DNA of 40,088 nucleotides from positions 1-40,088 of the IMG/VR virus record IMGVR_UViG_3300009379_000002, one strand, 5' to 3'. Origin of the DNA: a virus. The position numbers and the translations under genes were made by a program. The first letter of the stretch is position 1. The number at the start of each line of letters is the position of its first letter. Below, in pieces: positions 1 through 7,267 of the stretch. The notes below the pieces were generated by a model. The model ran no database searches. It had not been told where the DNA came from and was given only the letters and a program-made list of their open reading frames with translations.

Positions 1-76
1 ATTTTTTTTTCAAGCAGAAGACGGCATACGAGATTCCTCTACGTCTCGTGGGCTCGGAGATGTGTATAAGAGACAG
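1..76. other. Illumina P7 / Nextera i7 adapter (artefact)
   Basis: After A plus nine T, bases 11-34 match the Illumina P7 oligo, 35-42 are an eight-base index (TCCTCTAC), and 43-76 are the Nextera read-2 adapter ending in the Tn5 mosaic end AGATGTGTATAAGAGACAG (58-76). This is library adapter left at a contig end, not phage DNA. The poly-T before P7 fits read-through past the adapter. Any ORF crossing these bases is spurious. Confidence 0.98.
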
Positions 77-199
77 CTCTACATTCTCTCTCACACATGG
101 GCCATTGTCTCCAGCCCTGTCTCTCTCAGAAAACGGAAGGTACTGTGTGGCTTCTGAGGCGCGTAGGGGGTGGGTCTCAAGCTCCGGCCTTTTCGACTC

Positions 200-274
200 A
201 CACCATTTTTTGGTGTCAACCGTTTCTCTATATGCCGAAAAACGGTTGACAAAGCCCTATATATTTGGTTGACA
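200..274. promoter_or_regulatory. Repeat cluster upstream of terS (cosB-like candidate)
   Basis: Three copies of GGTTGACA lie just before the small terminase gene. Copies one and two (214-225 inverted, 240-251) form a perfect 12-bp inverted repeat, AAACGGTTGACA, around a 14-nt spacer. The third (267-274) is a direct copy 23 bp after the second. A separate hairpin, ACACCA-TTTTT-TGGTGT (200-216), overlaps the first copy, so the two structures exclude each other. None of the TTGACA hexamers has a convincing -10 box at 16-18 nt, which argues against simple promoters. In lambda, repeated terminase-binding sites (cosB) lie in the same place; the packaging role here is inference. Confidence 0.45.
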
Positions 275-307
275 TTCATGCAGCAAATAACAGGGTGCAT
301 ATGAAAA

Positions 308-940
308 ATGACAAAACGAATATCTCAGGCAGACGCCGCTGACCTCAAGGGCGTCACTCGTCAAAACATCGGAAAACTCAGCCGGAATAAATGGGGATTT
401 TTCGTCGATAACGAAATTGACATTGAACATCCGGACTGGCAGATGTATTTGGCTGGGGGCAAACCGCCGAAAAAAGAAAAACCTAAATCAGAGAAAAAGG
501 CTCCGGCGAAAAAATCGACCCCAGCGAAGAGCAAAAAAGGATCCCGTCAGCACGTGGGCGGCAAAAGCAAGCCTTCGGGAGAAAAAACACCGCTGCAGAC
601 CGGAACAGAGTTCGATCCCAAAGAAATAAATAATTTCCCGCCAACTACGATCAGAGAATTAAAAACTCAAACAGAAGTCCATAAATTAAATATCGAAATT
701 CTCGCCCGATACAAAGAATTGCTGCAGCGTGAATTATTCGAAGCGGTAATTCAGGAAATTAGCAATTTAGTGCAATCGAATTTTGTTGATCTCGGACGAA
801 GGGTATCAGCTCAAATATGCCAAAGGCTGGAACGTCCTGGATTAGAGAAAGAGGTCGAGAAAATAATTAATCCAGACGTACAAAGGGGCATTCAGGGAAT
901 AAAAGAGTGCTGTGCCAAGAATATGGGATCCTCCGAATGA
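308..940 (+). CDS. Terminase small subunit (Nu1-like)
   Basis: Probable DNA-recognition subunit of the packaging motor, which would bind the packaging site and recruit the large subunit. The N-terminus (about residues 4-30) reads as a helix-turn-helix (SQADAADLKGVTRQNIGKL), as in lambda Nu1. A long Lys/Pro/Ala-rich linker follows (about 50-95), then a helical C-terminal region likely to oligomerise and contact the large subunit. Start ATG 308 has AGGGTG ten bases upstream. The stop overlaps the ATG of the next gene (ATGA), the normal small-large terminase arrangement. Position directly before a GpA-type terminase supports the call more than sequence similarity does. Confidence 0.75.
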   Translation: MTKRISQADAADLKGVTRQNIGKLSRNKWGFFVDNEIDIEHPDWQMYLAGGKPPKKEKPKSEKKAPAKKSTPAKSKKGSRQHVGGKSKPSGEKTPLQTGTEFDPKEINNFPPTTIRELKTQTEVHKLNIEILARYKELLQRELFEAVIQEISNLVQSNFVDLGRRVSAQICQRLERPGLEKEVEKIINPDVQRGIQGIKECCAKNMGSSE

Positions 941-2943
941 TTGCCGCATATACACCAACTCAAATCCCCGATTTTGTTATTACTGAGATGAAGGAATATG
1001 TTTTATCTCAAATATATAAACTTCCAGAGGCAAATATTACACAATCCGTCTCTGAATGGGCTGAAAAGAAACGACGCCTAACATCCGGATTAACCGCACG
1101 CCCTGGGCCATTCCGTTTCGATTCCTCCCCATACCTGCGGGAAATTGCAGACTGCCTGTCCGACCTGTCCCCTGTGCAGGAAATTATTTACATGAAAGGC
1201 ACGCAGGTTGGGGGAACAGTCGGTATAATCGAGAATTTCATGGGGTATTGCATAGACCATGGACTCGGGCCCGTGCTGTTTATTTCTGGCGACCAGGCAA
1301 TGGCCGAGGAGTCCATGTCTCTGCGTGTTGACCAAATGATCGACGCAGCCAACCTGCAGGGCAAAATCAAGCCAAATACAACAAAAAAGAATCAAAAAAA
1401 TACCGGCGATAAAGTTGATACAAAGAATTACGGCGGAACCTTCATGAGAGCGGTCGGCCCGAATTCAGAATCCAAGCTGCGGACTTTCCCCATGCGGTTT
1501 GTTCTGGGGGATGAGGTCGATGTCTGGCCTCTGAATATTGCGAAAAACGGATCCTCTGCAGGAAATCCGATTGAAAAAATCGAACGCCGGACAGATTCAT
1601 ACGGGAACCTGAAAAAACTTTTCTATATTTCAACCCCAAAACAGAAAAACACATCCCAGATCGAGCCAAAGTTCGACATGGGGGATAAAAGATATTATAA
1701 TTTCAAATGCCCCGAATGCGGTAAATATCAGCCGTTCGTCTGGGGCCAGTTCAAATGGGACAAAAACGAGAACGGGAAAGCGGATATACAATACACAACA
1801 ATCGCAGGAGTTGAAATCCCACAGAACAACCCAACATATTACGAATGCATAAATCCCGATTGCAAAAGAAAAATTAAAGAGTATGAAAAATATGAGTTAC
1901 TGCTTGAGCAGGGGCACGGGGGCACAGCGAAGTGGATCCCAACAAAAAAAGCGGATAAACCGTTTATGCGAAGCTATCACACTAATGCGCTTTATGGATT
2001 TAGACCATGGCTCGATATTGTTTTGCATTTCGAGGAGGTCAAAGACGATATAATGAGATTTCCCGATTTCGTCAACGATGTGTTGGGCGAAACATGGGAA
2101 GAGCGAGTCGAATCGCCCGACAAACATTTTCTCATGGAGCATGCAGAGGACTGGGATAGAGGATATATCAGCGATCAGGCTATATTCTTGACGCTCACAG
2201 CTGACATCCAAGGGAATCGGATCGAAGCAAGCCTTCACGCTTGGGGAAGAGATAAACGGTCTTGGGCCGTGGATTACTGGACTTTTGAAGGCGAGCCGCA
2301 CGAAATTGAGTCTAAATGCTGGAAAAAACTGCATGAAAAAATAACAAACACATATAGAAGAGCAGACGGCATGAAAATGTTGGTTGATATTGCATTTATT
2401 GACAGTCAGTATAACACATCACAGGTAAATACATTCTGCGATCAGTTCAACTATCATCCTGAGAGTATATCCGGTGTTTATCCGATTCTTGCCAGAGATG
2501 CAATGACTCACGGAGTTATTGTCAAGGCAACAAAAAATGATATATCAACTCCCAAAATTGCATTGAGTGACCAAAAATTAAAATTTGCCCTCTATAACAC
2601 TTTGAGATTAAAACCATATGCAAACGGATTTCCGTTCGGATATATCCATTTTTCTCACGGGTACGGGGCTGAATATTATGACCAGCTCACAGCAGAGGAA
2701 ATTTTTGTTGAAACACGGAAAAATGGTAAAAAAATTACGACAATTGAAAACCGAAAACAGCGCCGGAATGAGGTTTTCGATATTATGAAATATCATATTG
2801 CCGCTTACCAATTTGCAATTGATCGATTTTTTGAGATTGAGAATGCAAAGCGGAAATTGCAAAAAATGCCGGAAATTCAGACCGATAATGAAATGTTTAT
2901 GGACGCCATGCAGAAGAAATTATATGACCGGAATGCTGCTTAA
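937..2943 (+). CDS. Terminase large subunit (GpA family)
   Basis: ATPase-nuclease that cuts concatemeric DNA and pumps it into the prohead. Visible motifs: Walker A-like KGTQVGGT (about residues 87-94), Walker B-like VLGDEVD (about 187-194), a zinc-binding insertion CPECG...CINPDCKRK (about 258-308), and a C-terminal nuclease region with the acidic stretch LTADIQGNR (about 417). The KGTQVGGT loop is the variant P-loop of the lambda A / GpA family. About 668 aa is normal length. I prefer ATG 937, which overlaps the previous stop as ATGA; an in-frame GTG at 907 would add ten residues. Confidence 0.93.
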   Translation: MIAAYTPTQIPDFVITEMKEYVLSQIYKLPEANITQSVSEWAEKKRRLTSGLTARPGPFRFDSSPYLREIADCLSDLSPVQEIIYMKGTQVGGTVGIIENFMGYCIDHGLGPVLFISGDQAMAEESMSLRVDQMIDAANLQGKIKPNTTKKNQKNTGDKVDTKNYGGTFMRAVGPNSESKLRTFPMRFVLGDEVDVWPLNIAKNGSSAGNPIEKIERRTDSYGNLKKLFYISTPKQKNTSQIEPKFDMGDKRYYNFKCPECGKYQPFVWGQFKWDKNENGKADIQYTTIAGVEIPQNNPTYYECINPDCKRKIKEYEKYELLLEQGHGGTAKWIPTKKADKPFMRSYHTNALYGFRPWLDIVLHFEEVKDDIMRFPDFVNDVLGETWEERVESPDKHFLMEHAEDWDRGYISDQAIFLTLTADIQGNRIEASLHAWGRDKRSWAVDYWTFEGEPHEIESKCWKKLHEKITNTYRRADGMKMLVDIAFIDSQYNTSQVNTFCDQFNYHPESISGVYPILARDAMTHGVIVKATKNDISTPKIALSDQKLKFALYNTLRLKPYANGFPFGYIHFSHGYGAEYYDQLTAEEIFVETRKNGKKITTIENRKQRRNEVFDIMKYHIAAYQFAIDRFFEIENAKRKLQKMPEIQTDNEMFMDAMQKKLYDRNAA

Positions 2944-2961
2944 TTAACGCCATATAACATA

Positions 2962-2992
2962 TAACACTTGACACCACATAATAAAAGTGTTA
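2962..2992. promoter_or_regulatory. Inverted repeat overlapping a -35-like TTGACA
   Basis: In the 97-bp gap after the terminase gene, TAACACTT (2962-2969) and AAGTGTTA (2985-2992) form a perfect 8-bp inverted repeat with a 15-nt spacer. TTGACA (2968-2973) starts inside the left arm; 17 nt later lies TAATAG, a weak -10. This looks like an operator over a promoter, possibly an internal late promoter before the portal. It lacks the T-run of a terminator. Confidence 0.35.
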
Positions 2993-3040
2993 ATAGTGCC
3001 CAAATTAAAACGGGGGTGTTGTGCGGTGTTAAGTCCTTCA

Positions 3041-3295
3041 ATGATAGCCAAAACATACACTATTGAACAAATAAACGAGAAAATTACATTTTATGAAGCC
3101 AAACTCGAAAAAGCGGCTGATTTTATTACAGCAGACATGGACACATCACAGACTCGTGCCCGAACACAGACAGACGACACCGCCCGATTGTCAAAACTTT
3201 TAAACTCCTATTTGACCGCAAAAGTCATAAAACAGGGCAACGGCGGGGCAACCCTTAAAGCAGCGAGATATACCAGAGGCGGAACCAGACCATGA
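3041..3295 (+). CDS. Small head-joining-position protein (DUF6148/gpW-like)
   Basis: Small helical protein between terminase and portal, where lambda has gpW and related phages have a short joiner or DUF6148 protein. The N-terminal YTIEQINEKITFYEAKLEKA helix, a Thr/Arg-rich middle and the SKLLNSYLTAK helix fit a two-helix fold. I take ATG 3041 (84 aa); an in-frame GTG at 2987 would add 18 residues but runs through the inverted repeat. The stop overlaps the portal ATG (ATGA). The family assignment rests on position and size, so the function is uncertain. Confidence 0.6.
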   Translation: MIAKTYTIEQINEKITFYEAKLEKAADFITADMDTSQTRARTQTDDTARLSKLLNSYLTAKVIKQGNGGATLKAARYTRGGTRP

Positions 3296-4989
3296 ATAAC
3301 CCATTCAGACAACTCGGCGGCAGGCTTCAGGCCTCTGTCAAAAAACGCCCCCGCCTGAGCAGGAAACAAACAAAACAGAAAAACTTGCGGGAAGAAATTG
3401 CACTGCGCAGAGAACTGATAAAAGTCAAAAATCAGTTTAACGAAACAGTGCTTTCAATGACACAGCCAAAAAACGCGCTGTCTCCTGATCTATATGCAGA
3501 TCTATTTTCTGGAAGCAATGCCGGAGCGGGCAATACAGGCTGGTGGGCGGCAAATACTAGCAAGCTGAGACATGTTTCCCGTATAGCATACTGGGATTCA
3601 GAGACCGGCCGGAGCATGATCAACCGACTCGTTGACACTGTGGTCGGCTCAAAACTCGAACTGCAGGCAGCCCCGAACTGGCTGGTTTTAGACAACCCTT
3701 TATTCTCAGACAAAGAAACCCGAAAAGCGTGGTCTCAGAAAACGGAGGCCCATTTCAAAAACTGGGCAAAACAGAAAAATGTTGATCGCCTGAAAGAGCG
3801 GAATCTTTATAAAATGATGCGGACTGCATTTTTTTATCTGCTCAGAGACGGGGAATATTTTATTGTCCTCCGATATTCTCCGAGCCGGAACAAAAACCCT
3901 TTGTCCCTGCAATTTATCCCGCCTGAAAATATTTCCGGCGGAACCCCGAAAAAGGGGAACCGAGTATTAGACGGCATTGAATATAACGAGCATGACGAAG
4001 CGGTCGCATACCACATATACGATGAGAAAGACCGAAAAACCAAGAGAATAACCAAGACGGGCCCGAAATCAGGCCTGACTTTTGTAATTCATAATTATAT
4101 AAAAGAAAACGAAAAACAGCGTCGTGGTATTCCGATGTTGTCAAAATCGATACCTGGATTAACCAAATTAGCGGATTACCAGATTCTTGAGCTTCAGGCA
4201 GCCGTAATAAATGCCCTGTTCGCTGTATGGGTGAAGCCTCCGAAGGACACCGACGGCAGAGAGACTATCCCGACCGAAGGAATAACCTCAAAACTGAACA
4301 CTCCGCAAACCAAAGGCGTCAGCCTGTCAGACTGGGAATCGAAAATTGAAAAAACCGACATGTCACAAGGTGGCTTGGTTGTTGAGAATATACCCGCTGG
4401 TCATGAACTCGAATCCTTCGACACAAAACGGCCAAACACCGGTTTTGCGGGATTCTGCAAAGAGGTCAAAAAATCAATCACGGCATCGGAAAGTATTCCG
4501 GTGTCCGTCGCTGATTTTGATTTTGACGATTCATATTCTTCAATCAGGGGTCAGCTGCTGCTATTCTGGAATACTGTTACAAAATTCAGAGACGACCACA
4601 GCTGGGATTTCTGCGATGAAATTCTTAAAATGTGGCTCTGGGGAGAAATTCGGAATCAAAAAATTGAAGCCCCTGGATGGGAAAATGAAGAGCTCAGAAA
4701 CGCATGGTCAAACGCAACCTGGAACGGTAACCAGAGACCGGATATTGATCCGTTGAAGAGCGTAAATGCACACGAAAAAGAACTAATGCTCAGTTTAAAA
4801 ACGTTTCAAAGGGCCACGGCCGAAAGAGGAGGAGGGGATTTTGACGAAAATCTGGAAGCCAACACTCCGGCATACGCCCAGCTCGCAGCAGCAACAAAGG
4901 AATATTATGCAGCCAAAAAGGGCACTGAGGAGACCATAGAAGTTGAAGATGACGAGTCAAAAAAGAAATCAGATAAAAAGAAGAAATAA
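3292..4989 (+). CDS. Portal protein, lambda family
   Basis: Dodecameric portal at the head vertex through which DNA enters and leaves. The N-terminal basic segment is followed by SETGRSMINRLVDTVVGSKL (about residues 100-119), typical of lambda-family portals, then FFYLLRDGEYFIVL (about 180) and LQFIPPENISGGTPKKG (about 205), the conserved portal core. The C-terminal tail is highly charged (DDESKKKSDKKKK). 565 aa is normal length. It lies after the joiner and before the small-membrane-protein insert; in lambda the next gene would be the protease. Confidence 0.9.
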   Translation: MNNPFRQLGGRLQASVKKRPRLSRKQTKQKNLREEIALRRELIKVKNQFNETVLSMTQPKNALSPDLYADLFSGSNAGAGNTGWWAANTSKLRHVSRIAYWDSETGRSMINRLVDTVVGSKLELQAAPNWLVLDNPLFSDKETRKAWSQKTEAHFKNWAKQKNVDRLKERNLYKMMRTAFFYLLRDGEYFIVLRYSPSRNKNPLSLQFIPPENISGGTPKKGNRVLDGIEYNEHDEAVAYHIYDEKDRKTKRITKTGPKSGLTFVIHNYIKENEKQRRGIPMLSKSIPGLTKLADYQILELQAAVINALFAVWVKPPKDTDGRETIPTEGITSKLNTPQTKGVSLSDWESKIEKTDMSQGGLVVENIPAGHELESFDTKRPNTGFAGFCKEVKKSITASESIPVSVADFDFDDSYSSIRGQLLLFWNTVTKFRDDHSWDFCDEILKMWLWGEIRNQKIEAPGWENEELRNAWSNATWNGNQRPDIDPLKSVNAHEKELMLSLKTFQRATAERGGGDFDENLEANTPAYAQLAAATKEYYAAKKGTEETIEVEDDESKKKSDKKKK

Positions 4990-5005
4990 TCAGGGGGACT
5001 GAGAT

Positions 5006-5242
5006 GTGGAGTTATCGGGCATATATTTTTTGTTCTTCGTTAAGTGCAATTTTCTTGTGTTCAGCCTTGTGTTTGCAATTCTGGGGCAGCTCTTCAAACA
5101 ATTGTTCCAAGTCTCTCGCGAAGTCGCCCAAATCGCAGCACAACACACAGCGAATAACACAGCCGAAACCGGAAAAAACGAAATCCGGAAATACAAATTT
5201 AGCCCAAAAAAAAGGGAAAAAAAGAGGGGAGGCACTGATTGA
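5006..5242 (+). CDS. Small membrane protein, holin candidate
   Basis: 78-aa protein with one hydrophobic segment near the N-terminus (IYFLFFVKCNFLVFSLVFAI, about residues 6-25), then an amphipathic helix and a basic C-terminus. This suits a single-span holin or a lysis accessory protein. It starts at GTG 5006 behind AGGGGGA (4991-4997). Its TGA overlaps the next ATG (TGATG, 5240-5244), implying translational coupling and supporting this frame. A second ORF from ATG 5004 runs in the -2 frame to 5270 and is also hydrophobic at its start; an embedded gene pair as in Rz/Rz1 cannot be excluded. No direct holin homology seen. Confidence 0.5.
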   Translation: MELSGIYFLFFVKCNFLVFSLVFAILGQLFKQLFQVSREVAQIAAQHTANNTAETGKNEIRKYKFSPKKREKKRGGTD

Positions 5243-5697
5243 TGGAACTGACATCACAAAGATTTTTTAATAATTCCGATGCGACCCTGACAAGATTTTA
5301 TATTGACGGCGTTTTCGAGTGCTATTTTCTCGAACCGCCAAAAAAACAGCGAAAGTTTTCAATTAAGGGTCGAGTCCGTGCGGGTCGGTACCCCGTCAAG
5401 CTGCGAAGGGTCGGCGGGTATCATATGAGATACAAAAAACGGTTCCCTGATTTTCACAGGGGAATGCTGCACATCAGGCGGATTTTTAATTTTAAATATG
5501 TGCTGATTCACTGCGGGAATAAACCAAGGGACACACGGGCCTGTCAGCTACCTGGAAGAGGACACACTATCATTAAGGGGAAGCCGAATGTCTCCTTTTC
5601 AACCAACGCATACAAACAGCTATACAGCAAAATCACCCCCCGCCTGCTGGAAGGGGAGAAAGTTTTCATCACAATTAAAGACGAGGAAGCGACATGA
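5242..5697 (+). CDS. DUF5675-like protein
   Basis: 151-aa protein resembling the DUF5675 family, found in phages and often near lysis genes. Key motif: YVLIHCGNKPRDTRACQLPG (about residues 88-107), where His, a DT pair and a Cys recall the His...Cys arrangement of L,D-transpeptidase-type active sites. This suggests, but does not prove, action on the cell wall. The N-terminal half is beta-rich (TRFYIDGVFECYFLEPP). Start ATG 5242 is coupled to the upstream stop, and the stop overlaps the next gene (ATGA). No signal peptide is visible. A classical endolysin is not otherwise recognised in the window, so this is the best candidate for that role. Confidence 0.6.
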   Translation: MELTSQRFFNNSDATLTRFYIDGVFECYFLEPPKKQRKFSIKGRVRAGRYPVKLRRVGGYHMRYKKRFPDFHRGMLHIRRIFNFKYVLIHCGNKPRDTRACQLPGRGHTIIKGKPNVSFSTNAYKQLYSKITPRLLEGEKVFITIKDEEAT

Positions 5698-5897
5698 AAA
5701 AATCAACCAAAGAAGTTTTTGACATGTTTCTCGGGAAAACACCAGCCAAGAAATTCAAGCGGATTATGATTCTGCTGATAACGTTTTTTATCGGCTTCAT
5801 GCTAATTCAGAATCTCGGCTGGTCATGGACCAAAGAGAAAGGGTTTTCGATCCAGTGGCAACCCGCCGCCGAAATCAAAGTTAATAAAAATCTATAG
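5694..5897 (+). CDS. Small single-span membrane protein
   Basis: 67 aa. A basic N-terminus (MKKSTKEVFDMFLGKTPAKKFKR as seen in translation, residues 1-23) precedes one strong transmembrane segment (about 24-42, IMILLITFFIGFMLIQN), with a short polar C-terminus. Overlaps the previous gene by ATGA and lies 11 bp before a small lipoprotein gene. A membrane protein next to a lipoprotein hints at a spanin-like pair, but the C-terminal domain is very short for an inner-membrane spanin. A holin or antiholin role is equally possible. Confidence 0.55.
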   Translation: MKKSTKEVFDMFLGKTPAKKFKRIMILLITFFIGFMLIQNLGWSWTKEKGFSIQWQPAAEIKVNKNL

Positions 5898-5908
5898 GGA
5901 GAATAGAC

Positions 5909-6145
5909 ATGAAGAAAATCACATTATTTCTGCTGCTGCTGGTTATCACTCTGGGGGTCATGGGTTGTAATTCAATGCCCGATCCAATAAAAGGAGAACC
6001 ACTGTCCTGTTTCCAGTTCAGGGCCTGTATGAAAATGAACATAAAAAACCACGACAAGGCTGTTTGTGTGCCTTTTTCGGTGGTTTGCTGTGACCACCTG
6101 AAGGACATCCACCGAAAAACTATTGACAAAAACTCTTATAAATGA
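5909..6145 (+). CDS. Small lipoprotein
   Basis: 78-aa predicted lipoprotein: N-terminal KK, hydrophobic core LFLLLLVITL, and lipobox GVMGC with the lipidated Cys at residue 20. The mature part is short and carries several Cys residues (SCFQFRACMK, AVCVPFSVVCCDH), suggesting disulfides in the periplasm. ATG 5909 has AGGGAG upstream. Next to a small membrane protein and a DUF5675 gene, an outer-membrane spanin (Rz1-like) role is plausible, though it is not proline-rich like lambda Rz1. Confidence 0.6.
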   Translation: MKKITLFLLLLVITLGVMGCNSMPDPIKGEPLSCFQFRACMKMNIKNHDKAVCVPFSVVCCDHLKDIHRKTIDKNSYK

Positions 6146-6184
6146 TTGTGGTTTAGATATTATATTACACATAACGGTTGTTAT

Positions 6185-7264
6185 ATGGCAAAAAAAATAA
6201 ATATTAGCGGGGAAATTGGTTGGGATGTAATTCCCTCTGATGTAGCCGCGCAGTTTAAAGCCGCGAAAGGCGAAGACGTTGATATTCATATCGCAAGCCC
6301 TGGGGGCTATGTTTATGAAGGCATAGAGATTTATAATCTGATTAGGGATTACAAGCGCGAAAATCCAAATGCGCAAATCATGATAATTTTAAAAGGTCTT
6401 GCTGCTTCTATGGCATCATACATCGCATGTAATCCGGCGGCCGACATGGTTGTTGCAGAGGACAATGCAGTTTTTATGATACACAATGCGTGGAGTTATG
6501 CAAGAGGCGATTATAACGAGTTAATGAAAACCGCTGAAACGCTTCACGGTCTTGATAAAATGCTAAACAAAGCATATGCCAAAAAAACCGGAAAATCTGA
6601 GGAAGACGTCACGGCCATGATGGACGCGGAAACATGGTTTTTCGGGGAAGAGATCAAAGAGGCCGGTTTTATAGACGATATTATTGCAACTGAATCTGAT
6701 GATAAAGACAAAGCCTCTCTTGTTGCTGCGGGAAAAATGAAATTTAAAGCGCTGCACGAAAAAATGAAGGAAAGCGAAAAAGCCAAAGACGACATAGATA
6801 AGGCCGCTGCAATAATCAGACCTAACAACAGAACAGAACAAAATAATAATACACCCGCCGCAGGCGGACAAAATTCACAGGAGGTGCAGATGAAAACTCT
6901 GGCCGAACTTAGAGACAAGTTCCCCGCCTTGCATGAAGACGCCGTGGCACTGGGAAGGAAAAAAGAAAAAGAGGAAGCCGCCGCTGAACGCGAAAGGGGA
7001 AGGGTTCCTGCGATCATCAAAATGAAACAGCAGTTCAGAGACTCTCCTCTGAGCTCTGGAATCAATGAGATTTGCGACGAAGCGCTCGAAAAGGAATGGA
7101 CGGAGGAGCAGACTGTTATGGAGATCGCCAAGTGGACAACTTCAGACACAGTAATTGCATCGATTGAATCCCCTGGTCCTATCGCAACCAGAAAAGCCGG
7201 TGCATCAGCCAGCGGCGAAGTATTTGAAGACATGCCCGAAAGCATATGGGAAGAGGAGGATTAG
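6185..7264 (+). CDS. Head maturation protease, ClpP/S49-like fold
   Basis: Serine protease that would trim scaffold and head proteins during prohead maturation, equivalent to lambda gpC. The ClpP-like core shows IHIASPGGYVYEG (about residues 36-48), the nucleophile in GLAASMASY (Ser about 75), the His in FMIHNAW (about 100), and MDAETWFFGEEIKEAGFID (about 145-163), the usual region of the third catalytic residue. A charged helical C-terminus follows and also contains a nested scaffold gene. ATG 6185 begins MAKKINISGEIGWD, a standard start for the fold; the in-frame upstream start at 6146 has no support. About 359 aa, between the lysis-like insert and the decoration gene. Confidence 0.88.
   Translation: MAKKINISGEIGWDVIPSDVAAQFKAAKGEDVDIHIASPGGYVYEGIEIYNLIRDYKRENPNAQIMIILKGLAASMASYIACNPAADMVVAEDNAVFMIHNAWSYARGDYNELMKTAETLHGLDKMLNKAYAKKTGKSEEDVTAMMDAETWFFGEEIKEAGFIDDIIATESDDKDKASLVAAGKMKFKALHEKMKESEKAKDDIDKAAAIIRPNNRTEQNNNTPAAGGQNSQEVQMKTLAELRDKFPALHEDAVALGRKKEKEEAAAERERGRVPAIIKMKQQFRDSPLSSGINEICDEALEKEWTEEQTVMEIAKWTTSDTVIASIESPGPIATRKAGASASGEVFEDMPESIWEEED
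6890..7264 (+). CDS. Nested scaffolding protein (in-frame internal start)
   Basis: The last 124 codons of the protease gene have their own start: ATG 6890 preceded by AGGAGGTG (6879-6886) at ideal spacing, the best ribosome binding site in this part of the genome. The product is highly charged and helical (RKKEKEEAAAERERGR), as scaffolds are, and ends in an acidic tail (SIWEEED). Lambda makes its scaffold Nu3 in the same way, from an internal start within C. It would template capsid assembly and then be removed by the protease. The internal start is seen; the role is inferred from the lambda parallel. Confidence 0.75.
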   Translation: MKTLAELRDKFPALHEDAVALGRKKEKEEAAAERERGRVPAIIKMKQQFRDSPLSSGINEICDEALEKEWTEEQTVMEIAKWTTSDTVIASIESPGPIATRKAGASASGEVFEDMPESIWEEED

Positions 7265-7267
7265 ACT

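Noticed and set aside
48-272. ORF at the left edge, and its minus-strand partner 91-300
   Set aside because: Begins in adapter and crosses the hairpin-rich region upstream of terS.
244-293. TTGACA hexamers as promoters of terS
   Set aside because: No -10 at 16-18 nt for either direct copy; better read as protein-binding repeats.
4990-5257. Minus-strand ORFs opposite the holin-like gene
   Set aside because: Shadows of the coupled plus-strand frame, with no start signals.
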